From an uncultured Clostridia bacterium (GTDB lineage: Bacteria > Bacillota > Clostridia > TANB77 > CAG-508): a stretch of DNA of 50,049 nucleotides. Of the stretch, positions 7,719 through 16,395 are shown in pieces (positions within the stretch are counted from its first letter, which is position 1; the number at the start of each line of letters is the position of its first letter). The stretch spans positions 1-50,049 of the forward strand of contig CAKPKF010000011.1 in NCBI GenBank assembly GCA_934167175.1. Direction: 5' to 3'. The notes under the pieces were generated by a model that was given only the letters and a program-made list of their open reading frames with translations, ran no database searches and was not told where the DNA came from. Both the position numbers and the translations under genes were made by a program.

Positions 7719-9122
7719 ATGAAAAACAAGTTGATTTGTATAGGAATAGTTATTATTATGATATGCACATGTAGTATTGCAACAGCATGTAATATGAATA
7801 AAAAAGTAAGAGTTCATCAACACATTCAAAATAAAAAAGAGATAAAGACAGAAATTGGAGATTTTAATAGTCATCTTCCGATTTTAACAATTGATACTGC
7901 TGGACAAAAAATTCCTGGAGAAGCTAGAGACGGAAGTACTATAAAAACTGAGATAAAAATATACGATGATGAAACCAAAAATAATTATTTGACAGATGAA
8001 CCAGAAATTACAACATTTGCCAATATTAGATATAGAGGGAATTCATCTATGAAGTTTGACAAAAAAGGATATTTAATTAAACTTGTGAATGAGGATGGAA
8101 CCAAAAATGAACAAGAGGTTATGGGAATGTCGAAACATAGTGAGTGGGTATTGCACGGTCCATATCTAGATAAAACATTAATAAGAAATTATATGTGGTG
8201 CAATATCTCAGCCGAGATAATGGGATATGCTCCAAATGTAAGATTTTGTGAAATATTTGTAGATGGAAAGTATAATGGAGTATATGTTATGACAGAAAGT
8301 GTAAGTAGGGGAATAAATGGAAGAATACCAATAGATAAATATGATGGAAAAGATCCTGTTACAGGTTATATCATAAGATTAGATAGAGGAGAGGAAAATC
8401 CTTTTCAAAATCTAAATAATTTCTCAAAATACACAAATATATTGGGAGAAAAATTAAGATTTGATGTAGTATATCCTTCTAAAGCAGTTTTTAATGATAA
8501 AATAAAGAAATATATAGAAAATGACTATAGTAAATTTGAAAAATCATTATATTCATTTGATTATAAAGAATATGGTAAATACATAGACGTAGATAATTTT
8601 GTAGAATATTTTTTAATTAATGAATTTACAAAAAATTATGATGCCGGTTCTTGTTCTACATATTTATATAAAAGTTTAAGGGGAAAATATAAATTATGTG
8701 TTTGGGATTTTAATAATTGTTGTGATAATTTTCAGGAAAGAACAATGAAAAATGAGGAATTTTCATTATTAGGAACTGTATGGTATAGGATGCTTTTTAA
8801 AGATAATCAGTTTACAGAAAAAGTTATACAAAAATACTGGCAATTGCGAAAAACATATTTTAGTGAAGAGTATTTAAATAATTATGTGGATGACACTATA
8901 GCATATCTAGGGGATGCTATAGATAGAAATTTTGAAGTTTGGGGATATACATTTGAAAAAAATGATTTATTAAAACCAGAAGAAAGAAACATAAAAAGTA
9001 AAGAAGAAGCAGTAAAACAATTAAAAGATTTTATGCTAGAAAGAATAAATTATTTAGATAGCAATGTAGAAACACTTAGACAATATTCACATGAATCAAA
9101 GGTGAAAAAATTTAATCATTAA
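7719..9122 (+). CDS. cotH: CotH kinase family protein, probable lipoprotein or exported
   Basis: 467 residues. The N terminus is hydrophobic and ends in SIATACN, so it is either a lipoprotein signal (cysteine ~24) or a signal anchor. The CotH domain runs from about residue 50 to 450, with FANIRYRGNSSMKFDKK, LDKTLIRNYMW, IFVDGKYNGVYVMTESV and a metal-binding VWDFNNC. CotH of Bacillus is an atypical kinase that phosphorylates serines of spore coat proteins; other members are surface proteins. The substrate here is unknown; neighbours suggest a role in a spore or cell surface layer. The gene starts 5 nt after the DUF4956 stop, so translation is probably coupled. Confidence 0.85.
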   Translation: MKNKLICIGIVIIMICTCSIATACNMNKKVRVHQHIQNKKEIKTEIGDFNSHLPILTIDTAGQKIPGEARDGSTIKTEIKIYDDETKNNYLTDEPEITTFANIRYRGNSSMKFDKKGYLIKLVNEDGTKNEQEVMGMSKHSEWVLHGPYLDKTLIRNYMWCNISAEIMGYAPNVRFCEIFVDGKYNGVYVMTESVSRGINGRIPIDKYDGKDPVTGYIIRLDRGEENPFQNLNNFSKYTNILGEKLRFDVVYPSKAVFNDKIKKYIENDYSKFEKSLYSFDYKEYGKYIDVDNFVEYFLINEFTKNYDAGSCSTYLYKSLRGKYKLCVWDFNNCCDNFQERTMKNEEFSLLGTVWYRMLFKDNQFTEKVIQKYWQLRKTYFSEEYLNNYVDDTIAYLGDAIDRNFEVWGYTFEKNDLLKPEERNIKSKEEAVKQLKDFMLERINYLDSNVETLRQYSHESKVKKFNH

Positions 9123-9134
9123 TGGAGGGAAATT

Positions 9135-11264
9135 TTGAAAAAGTTTATAATAATATGTATGATTATTATATCTGGTTTCATAGTATATGATACAGCTTTT
9201 TATAAGTTTGGATTTTATATAGATTCTAAACCAAATGCTGAAATTACTACATTTACGAAAACAAATAATAAAGACATATATTTAGATAGAGGAAACGGGT
9301 TTGAGAAATTTGAGATAAAAGGAGTTGACTTGGGAGCTGGTATCCCTGGTCATTTTGCAACAGATTATGCTATTAGTAAAGAAACATATAAAAAATGGTT
9401 TAAACAAATTCAGGAAATGGGAGCAAATACAATTAGAGTTTATACAATATTACATGATGATTTTTATGAAGCTGTTTATGAATATAATAAAGATAATGAT
9501 AATCCAATATATATAATTCATGGATTATGGGTTAATGATTATGCTCAATTATCTAGCATTGATGCATATGATGATGAATTTTTAGGAAATATGCTAAAAG
9601 ATTCTAAGATTCTTATAGATGTTATTCATGGAAATAAAAAAATATCGTTTAATAAACAATATGGAAATGGTACTTATACTAAAGATATATCAAAATGGGT
9701 AATAGGATATATTCTTGGAGTTGAATGGGAAGATGTAACAGTAGCGTATACAGACAATTTACAGACAGATAAAAAGGGGTACCAAGGAGAATACATGTAT
9801 ACTACTGATGATGCAACTCCGTTTGAATCAATGTTAGCTCAAGTTGGAGATAAATTAATAAAATATGAAACTAAAAGATATAAAACACAAAAATTAGTAG
9901 CTTTTTCTAATTGGCCAACAACTGATCCTTTTGAGTATTCAGACTATGTAAAAAAATATTTTTCTAAAATTGTAGAAGTGGATGTAGAACATATAAAAAC
10001 TACTGATAATGTTATCTCAGGGCAATTTGCATCATATCATATATATCCATATTACCCAGATTATTTAAAATATGAAGATGATGTAGAAAAATATAAACAA
10101 GCAGATGGAACTATAAACACATATTTAGAATACTTAAAAAAAATAAATGCACATCATTCGATACCAGTGGTGATAACTGAATTCGGTGTGCCTACATCAA
10201 GAGGAATGACTCAAAAAGATCAATATACAAATAGAAATCAAGGTGGAATGTCAGAACAGCAACAAGGCGAAGCAATAATAAAATCATATAATGATATAAA
10301 AGAATCGGGATGTGCAGGAAGTGTAATATTTACTTGGCAAGATGAATGGTTTAAACGTACATGGAATACAATGCATGCAATAGATTTAACCAAAACAGCA
10401 TATTGGAGTGACTATCAAACTAATGAGCAATATTTTGGATTATTATCGTTTGATCCTGGAAAAGAAAAGAGTGTAAGTTATGTAGATGGAAATATAGAAG
10501 AATGGAAAGATGAAGATATAGTATCTAAAAATAATGATATGACAATATCTGCAAAATATGATGAAAAATTTATATATTTTATGGTTAACAAAAAGAATTA
10601 TGAAGAAAAACAAAAAATATATATTCCTATTGATGTTACACCAAAAAGCGGTAGTAATTATTGTGAAAATTACAATTTGAAATTCCAAGATGCAGCAGAT
10701 TTTGTTATAGCAATAGATGGAAAAGAAAATTCAAGAGTTTTGGTTCAAAAAAGATATGAAGTACTACGTGCGATGTATCTTAATGAAACTGATAAAGAAG
10801 ATCCATATGCTAATATACCGAGCAAAGATACGCCGGAGTTTAGGCCAATAAAACTAATGTTAAAAATGGAAAGAAAAACAGGAACAGAAAACGATGAAGA
10901 AGCACTACCAGAAACATATGAAACAGGAAAATTATTATATGGAAATTCTAATCCAGAGGCACCAGATTTTAATTCATTAGCAGATTTTTGTATAAATGGA
11001 GATTACATAGAAATAAAATTACCATGGCAATTGCTTAATTTTTCAAATCCATCAGAAATGATGGTTCATGATGATTATTATGACAATTATGGAGTCGAAA
11101 ATATGAAAATAAATCAAATTAAAATTGGCATTGGTAGTGAGGAAACAAAAGAACAAAGAATAAAGATGGACAGTTTTCAACTAGTCGGTTGGGGCAAAAA
11201 TGTGACATATCATGAAAGACTAAAAAAATCGTATTATATGATAAAAGAAATGTGGTCTAAGTAA
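9135..11264 (+). CDS. Secreted/anchored glycoside hydrolase-like TIM-barrel protein
   Basis: 709 residues from a TTG at 9135 with a good GGAGGG site; no nearby ATG fits. An N-terminal hydrophobic segment (residues ~2-20) anchors or exports it. Residues ~60-440 resemble a (beta/alpha)8 glycosidase: GANTIRVYTI, GYILGVEWED, SYHIYPYYPDYL, and PVVITEFGVP with the candidate nucleophile glutamate, then VIFTWQDEWF. Residues ~450-700 look like a beta-sandwich carbohydrate-binding domain. The exact GH family and substrate are not identified. It lies in the operon between cotH and a glycosyltransferase module, suggesting trimming or modification of an exported polysaccharide. Confidence 0.65.
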   Translation: MKKFIIICMIIISGFIVYDTAFYKFGFYIDSKPNAEITTFTKTNNKDIYLDRGNGFEKFEIKGVDLGAGIPGHFATDYAISKETYKKWFKQIQEMGANTIRVYTILHDDFYEAVYEYNKDNDNPIYIIHGLWVNDYAQLSSIDAYDDEFLGNMLKDSKILIDVIHGNKKISFNKQYGNGTYTKDISKWVIGYILGVEWEDVTVAYTDNLQTDKKGYQGEYMYTTDDATPFESMLAQVGDKLIKYETKRYKTQKLVAFSNWPTTDPFEYSDYVKKYFSKIVEVDVEHIKTTDNVISGQFASYHIYPYYPDYLKYEDDVEKYKQADGTINTYLEYLKKINAHHSIPVVITEFGVPTSRGMTQKDQYTNRNQGGMSEQQQGEAIIKSYNDIKESGCAGSVIFTWQDEWFKRTWNTMHAIDLTKTAYWSDYQTNEQYFGLLSFDPGKEKSVSYVDGNIEEWKDEDIVSKNNDMTISAKYDEKFIYFMVNKKNYEEKQKIYIPIDVTPKSGSNYCENYNLKFQDAADFVIAIDGKENSRVLVQKRYEVLRAMYLNETDKEDPYANIPSKDTPEFRPIKLMLKMERKTGTENDEEALPETYETGKLLYGNSNPEAPDFNSLADFCINGDYIEIKLPWQLLNFSNPSEMMVHDDYYDNYGVENMKINQIKIGIGSEETKEQRIKMDSFQLVGWGKNVTYHERLKKSYYMIKEMWSK

Positions 11265-11280
11265 TATAAGGAGAGAAAAA

Positions 11281-12411
11281 ATGTTTTTTAGTACGGATAA
11301 ACTAATATATATGTATATGATAGTTTGCTTTTGTATGATGGGGTTTAATATAGCTTATATATTTTACAAAAAATCAAGTGATGGATTTATAAAAAAAAGA
11401 AGTGAAAAGTTGAGAAAAAGAATAGATTGCCAGTTATTTATGAATGATGCATATACTTTGAAGTTAAGTAAACACAAAAAAATGTTATTAAAAAAACTGA
11501 AAAAAGTAAATAATTTAATGGCATTTGATGAAGCGATTGACCAATACAATGGCGAAAAAAAGAAGGAGATATATCGTTATATAAAAAGTATAAGAGATGT
11601 ATTTTGTGACTTGGCTCCAATATATAATAGAAAAAGTAATATAAAGAAGGCTTATTTTGCATATATAATGTCAAAATACAAAATAAGCCAAGGTGTAAAA
11701 TCAGATAGAATAATAAGTACAATGTTTGAATTCTTAGAGGAAAAATCTATTTATTGTAGAGAAAATGCATTAAAAGCTTTATATAGCTTTGGAAATGCGC
11801 AAAATGTAATAAAAGCATTGAAGATAATAAATGTTAATAATGTTTTTTATAGCAAAGAAGTGCTAACATTTGGTTTAACTTCATTTAATGGGAATCATGA
11901 AGAATTAGCAGAAGAATTATGGAATAATTTTGAAAACTTTGAAGAAAAGATGCAATTGGCGATAATAGATTATTTAGGAATGGTATCAAAAAAATACAAA
12001 GAAAGATTGTATAATTTATTGATTAGAGAAGATACATCAAAAAATATAAAAGTATCAATTATATATTATTTTGAAAAAAATGTTTATGAACCTATAAAAG
12101 AAATATTAATAAATTATTTAGAGTTAGCTGGAATAGAAAATTTAGAATATGCATTAGCATCAGCAGAAGTATTAAGAAAATACCCAGGAATAGATACAAT
12201 TAATTCATTGAAGCATGCAATTCATAGTAGAAATTGGAAAGTAAGGGTTAAAGCATCAGAAAGTTTAGCATATTTGAATGTTCAATATATTGAGTTAGCT
12301 GAAATATACAACGGAACAGATAGAGTAGCGAGAGAAATTTTGCAATACAAAGTAAAAAAGAGATTAGGCAATATGAGAAAAAAAGATAATTCTTTAACAG
12401 AGGTGAGCTAA
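11281..12411 (+). CDS. Membrane-anchored HEAT-like repeat protein
   Basis: 376 residues. One N-terminal membrane helix (residues ~8-28) is followed by a basic linker and an all-helical region of ~300 residues. The second half shows degenerate alpha-solenoid (HEAT/PBS-lyase-like) patterns such as CRENALKALYSFG, ALASAEVLRKYPG and WKVRVKASESLAYL. Such repeats usually form protein-protein scaffolds. It overlaps closely with the next gene (1 nt gap to the GT2 ATG), implying a functional pair with the synthase, perhaps as an accessory subunit. This is inference. Confidence 0.65.
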   Translation: MFFSTDKLIYMYMIVCFCMMGFNIAYIFYKKSSDGFIKKRSEKLRKRIDCQLFMNDAYTLKLSKHKKMLLKKLKKVNNLMAFDEAIDQYNGEKKKEIYRYIKSIRDVFCDLAPIYNRKSNIKKAYFAYIMSKYKISQGVKSDRIISTMFEFLEEKSIYCRENALKALYSFGNAQNVIKALKIINVNNVFYSKEVLTFGLTSFNGNHEELAEELWNNFENFEEKMQLAIIDYLGMVSKKYKERLYNLLIREDTSKNIKVSIIYYFEKNVYEPIKEILINYLELAGIENLEYALASAEVLRKYPGIDTINSLKHAIHSRNWKVRVKASESLAYLNVQYIELAEIYNGTDRVAREILQYKVKKRLGNMRKKDNSLTEVS

Positions 12412-12412
12412 A

Positions 12413-13822
12413 ATGGGATTAGAAGTTGTTAAAAATATATTAAGTATCATAGAGATATTTTTTATAATGTATCTTATAGGATATTCAACGTTCTTATTCA
12501 TATCAGTAATTGTAGGATCATCAGTATTATATAGACAAAAAAAGATGGATATATTGAAAAATAAATTAGAAAATGAATGTTATATTCCTGTATCAATTAT
12601 AGTTCCAGCACACAATGAAGAAATAACAGTAGTGGATACTGTAAATTCATTATTAGAGTTAAACTATAAAAATTATGAAATCATAGTTGTAGATGATGGT
12701 TCAGTAGATGATACGTCAAAAAAACTTATTCAAAGCTTTGATATGTATAAAGTTAATAGACCGATAAATAAGGAAATAAAATGCCAAAAGGAAGAATACA
12801 TATATGAAACTAATGAAAAAAAAGTGCCAATTACATTAATAAGAAAAAAGAATGGTGGAAAAGCAGATGCATTAAATATGGGAATAAATGTTTCACAGTA
12901 TCCATATTTTATTTGTATGGATGCTGATTCAGTATTACAGTATGATTCACTAGAAAATATAACAAGACCAATATTAGAAAACGATAATATAGTTGCTTGT
13001 GGTGGACTTATAAGAATATCAAATGGTGTAGAATTTGAGAAATGTAGAGTAAAAAAATATAAATTACCTAAAAATATATTAGCATGTATGCAAGTATTAG
13101 AATATGACAGATCATTTTTAGCTTCAAGAATTATGCTAGATCAATTTAATGGTAATTTAATAATTTCAGGTGCGTTTGGATTGTTCAAAAGAGATATTGT
13201 TGTAGCCGTCGGAGGATACGATACTAAAACTGTTGGAGAAGATATGGAATTAGTTATAAAACTACATATGTTTTGTAAGTTACACAATATGAAATATTCA
13301 ATAGTTTATGTTCAAGATGCCATATGTTGGAGTCAAGCACCTTCTAGTTTAGGAGATTTAATAAAACAAAGAAAACGTTGGCATGTAGGATTGTTTCAAA
13401 GTATGATAAAACACAGAAGGTTAGCATATAATCCAGAATATGGTCCTGTTAGCTTTATATCATATGTATATTTTTTTATATATGAATTGTTATCACCTAT
13501 GATTGAATTAGTGGGTATATTAACGACAATATTAGCATTTGTATTTAATCTAATAAATGTTCAATTTATGCTAGTATTAATGGGAATATATGCTGTTTTT
13601 GGAGCAGTATTATCTGTTACAATATTTTTAGCAAGAATATATGTTCAAGATACAAAATTGTCATTTAAAGATGTCATGAAAATTTTAATGTTATGCTTAG
13701 TAGAAAATGCTGGTCTGAGACAAATATTAGCATTTGCAAGAATGACAGCTTTGATAGGATATAGAAAGAAAAAATTACAGTGGGGAGATATAAAAAGAGT
13801 AAAGCAACATATAAATTCATAA
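12413..13822 (+). CDS. Processive family 2 glycosyltransferase, membrane polysaccharide synthase
   Basis: 469 residues. One N-terminal membrane helix, a cytoplasmic GT-A domain, and several C-terminal membrane helices, as in PgaC/BcsA/hyaluronan synthase. Catalytic signatures are IVPAHNEE with VVDDGS (nucleotide binding), MDADSV (DxD), GEDMEL (catalytic ED) and QRKRWHVG (QxxRW). It probably polymerises and exports a beta-linked polysaccharide; the sugar cannot be assigned. The adjoining degenerate GGDEF-EAL gene suggests control by cyclic di-GMP, but no PilZ domain is visible here. Confidence 0.88.
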   Translation: MGLEVVKNILSIIEIFFIMYLIGYSTFLFISVIVGSSVLYRQKKMDILKNKLENECYIPVSIIVPAHNEEITVVDTVNSLLELNYKNYEIIVVDDGSVDDTSKKLIQSFDMYKVNRPINKEIKCQKEEYIYETNEKKVPITLIRKKNGGKADALNMGINVSQYPYFICMDADSVLQYDSLENITRPILENDNIVACGGLIRISNGVEFEKCRVKKYKLPKNILACMQVLEYDRSFLASRIMLDQFNGNLIISGAFGLFKRDIVVAVGGYDTKTVGEDMELVIKLHMFCKLHNMKYSIVYVQDAICWSQAPSSLGDLIKQRKRWHVGLFQSMIKHRRLAYNPEYGPVSFISYVYFFIYELLSPMIELVGILTTILAFVFNLINVQFMLVLMGIYAVFGAVLSVTIFLARIYVQDTKLSFKDVMKILMLCLVENAGLRQILAFARMTALIGYRKKKLQWGDIKRVKQHINS

Positions 13823-13837
13823 AATTAGGAGGAATAA

Positions 13838-15730
13838 ATGAAAAAAATTGTGTTAACAGTAATATTCATAATGATATCAGCAATTGGAATGAATACATAT
13901 GCATCAGAAAACTTAACAAAAGAGGAGAAAGAATATATAGCTAATAATCAAGTTGTTTATGTAATTGGAAATAAAGATTTGTATCCAATTGAATATTATG
14001 ATGAAAACAATGAGAAATTTGTAGGGGTTATGCCAGAAATAATGCAAAAAATATCTGAAAAAACAGGGCTAAGGTTTGAGTATATAAATAATGAAAAAGA
14101 TGAAAGAACAGAAGAAATAGCTAAAAATTTGCAAGCGGAAATGATTTCGGCGATAGACGTAACTGCGATGGACATGAAAAATTATAATATAAAATATAAT
14201 ATAGAATATTTGTACATGCCTCAGAATGACAAAGTAGAAAAAATAAGTATAGCATTTACAACAATAGCAGATGATAAATTAATAAATATAATAAAAAAAT
14301 CTTTAGAAGATATAAGTGAAGAAGAAAAGCAATATACATTATTGAAAAATGTAATGAAAGAGGAATCAAACAATAACATGAAATATGTTATTGTAATAAC
14401 TATGTTAATCTTAAGTATTATAATAATATATTTGTTTATAAAATTGAAAAGGGTTACAAAATTAGAAAAACAACAAAAGTATATTGATAATTTAACTGGG
14501 TATGGAAATTATCAAAACATGGAATTAAATTTTAATAATTATATAAATGATGAGAACCGATGTACTTATTGTGTAGTTAATATTTTAACTGATATAAATA
14601 ATATAGAGAAAAGATATGGATATTCAGAGGTTTCAGAAGTTTTAAAATATCTTTCAGATGTTATAAATGAGTATACAATGGATAATGAGATGTTTTCAAG
14701 AATATATAATGACTCTTTTGTAATAATAGCACATTACGTTTCAGAAGATGCAATTATAAAAAGAATAAATCTTATTAATAATAAAATTTTAGAATTTAAT
14801 AAGGTACATAAAAAAAGTTATGCACTAAATATAAATGTAGGAATTTATTTTATAAAACCCAAGGATAAACAATTGCCAAAAATTGTTTATAATGCTCTTC
14901 AAGCTAGTAAATATGCAGAAAGTAATAATATATTGTATAAGGTTGCTGATAAAGCATTGATAAAGGATGTAAACAGAAGCTATAAATTAGAAGAAAGCAT
15001 AATTAATGGGTTCGAAAATGATGAATTTGTTACATATTTACAACCAATAATAGACATAAATAGTGGAGAAATTTCATCGTGTGAAGCTTTAGCAAGGTGG
15101 AATAATAGAGAAGAGGGATTCATTAAGCCTACAAGATTTTTGGATATTTTAGAAAAAAACAATATGGTTTCAAGATTGGATATGTTGATGTTTGAAAATG
15201 TATGTAAATTTCTGCAAAATAGGCAAAAAAATTACAAAGAGTTATTTGTTGTTTTTTGCAATTTTTCGAGAACTAATTTTAATACTCAAAACTTTTGCTC
15301 AAATTTAAAAGAGACAATAGAAAAATATAATGTGCCAGCTTCGTATATAGGTATAATAATTACAGAAAGCATTTATACAGAAAAAGTAAAAAGTATAAAA
15401 AAGATAATAAATGAGTTAAGAAAAATTGGATTTAAAGTAGTTTTAGATAATTTTGGAACAAGTTTTTATTCTTTCAGAGATATTAAAGAATTTTCTATAG
15501 ATTATTTAAAATTATCTCCTAATTTTGTAGAAGATATAGAAGATAGTAGAACAATAGCCATTACAAAAGGATTTATTGATATAGCACATGAAATCAACAC
15601 AAAAGTTATTTGTGAAGAAATAGAAAATATAGATCAAATATCAAAATTGAAAGAAATAAAATGTGATATGATACAAGGTTTTGCTGTATATCCGCCAATG
15701 CCAATAGAGGAAATTGATAAAATAAAATAA
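13838..15730 (+). CDS. Membrane GGDEF-EAL protein with periplasmic-type sensor, probably catalytically degenerate
   Basis: 630 residues: signal peptide (1-22), an extracytoplasmic substrate-binding-like domain (~30-170), a membrane helix (~182-204), a GGDEF-like domain (~215-365) and an EAL domain (~385-625). The GGDEF signature is replaced by YNDSF, so cyclase activity is unlikely. The EAL motif is kept (CEALARW), but the DDFGTG motif reads DNFGTS and the usual D of KID is S (YLKLSPNF), so metal binding and phosphodiesterase activity are doubtful. It is more likely a cyclic di-GMP receptor or structural regulator for the polysaccharide synthase just upstream. Last gene of the operon; stop overlaps the terminator. 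Confidence 0.8.
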   Translation: MKKIVLTVIFIMISAIGMNTYASENLTKEEKEYIANNQVVYVIGNKDLYPIEYYDENNEKFVGVMPEIMQKISEKTGLRFEYINNEKDERTEEIAKNLQAEMISAIDVTAMDMKNYNIKYNIEYLYMPQNDKVEKISIAFTTIADDKLINIIKKSLEDISEEEKQYTLLKNVMKEESNNNMKYVIVITMLILSIIIIYLFIKLKRVTKLEKQQKYIDNLTGYGNYQNMELNFNNYINDENRCTYCVVNILTDINNIEKRYGYSEVSEVLKYLSDVINEYTMDNEMFSRIYNDSFVIIAHYVSEDAIIKRINLINNKILEFNKVHKKSYALNINVGIYFIKPKDKQLPKIVYNALQASKYAESNNILYKVADKALIKDVNRSYKLEESIINGFENDEFVTYLQPIIDINSGEISSCEALARWNNREEGFIKPTRFLDILEKNNMVSRLDMLMFENVCKFLQNRQKNYKELFVVFCNFSRTNFNTQNFCSNLKETIEKYNVPASYIGIIITESIYTEKVKSIKKIINELRKIGFKVVLDNFGTSFYSFRDIKEFSIDYLKLSPNFVEDIEDSRTIAITKGFIDIAHEINTKVICEEIENIDQISKLKEIKCDMIQGFAVYPPMPIEEIDKIK

Positions 15731-15758
15731 AGGAAAGAAAAAATATTTTCTTTCCTTT
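15729..15758. terminator. Bidirectional terminator
   Basis: A 13-bp inverted repeat AAAGGAAAGAAAA with an A-run and T-run on either side lies between the convergent EAL gene and smpB and overlaps both stops. Confidence 0.8.
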
Positions 15759-16197
15759 ATTTTATATGCCTTTTCATATACATTTCGGCATCTTTTTTGG
15801 CTAAGTCTTGTCTTTTATCATATAACTTTTTGCCTTTTCCAATACCTAATTCAAGTTTTATAAAATTTCCTTTAAAGTATAAACTAATAGGAATTAAACT
15901 ATATCCTTTTTGTTTAGTTTTTCCAATAAGTTTATTTATTTCAGATTTGTTTAATAATAATTTTCTACTTCGCATAGGGTCTTTATTAAAAATATTTCCC
16001 TTTTCATATGGACTAATGTGCATACCAACAACAAAAATTTCACCATTTTTTATTATAGCATAGCTATCCTTTAAATTAACTTTTCCTGCACGAATAGATT
16101 TTATTTCAGTACCAGATAAAACAATACCAGTTTCAATAGTATTTTCAATTGTGTAATTATGTCTTGCAACAGGGTTTTTAGCAATCAATTTAGACAT
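15757..16197 (-). CDS. smpB: SsrA-binding protein SmpB
   Basis: 146 residues, close to the usual ~150. Signatures include IAKNPVARHNY at the N terminus, LSGTEIKSIRAGKVNL, and the basic C-terminal tail (KRQDLAKKDAEMYMKRHIK) that occupies the mRNA channel. SmpB delivers tmRNA to stalled ribosomes for rescue and tagging. No tmRNA gene is visible in this window. It is the minus-strand partner convergent with the envelope operon. Ribosome rescue is of interest here given the proposed stalling codon CGG. Confidence 0.95.
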   Translation of the reverse strand: MSKLIAKNPVARHNYTIENTIETGIVLSGTEIKSIRAGKVNLKDSYAIIKNGEIFVVGMHISPYEKGNIFNKDPMRSRKLLLNKSEINKLIGKTKQKGYSLIPISLYFKGNFIKLELGIGKGKKLYDKRQDLAKKDAEMYMKRHIK

Positions 16198-16319
16198 GAA
16201 TTAAGACCTCTCTTTCAATTTATTAAGCTATTTTAAGTTATTATAACATATAAGTTTAATGTATAAAAGAGAGAATTGATATGTAATGCATAAAAAAATG
16301 AGAAAAGCTAAAAAAGATA

Positions 16320-16348
16320 TTGACTAAAAAAGAAGTAAAATATAAAAT
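16320..16348 (+). promoter_or_regulatory. Promoter for the GLUG surface-protein gene
   Basis: TTGACT, 17 nt, TAAAAT, about 45 nt upstream of the ATG. Confidence 0.65.
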
Positions 16349-16395
16349 TAAATAAATAATGTAAACAAAAGTAAAATTGAATAGGAGAGTAACGA

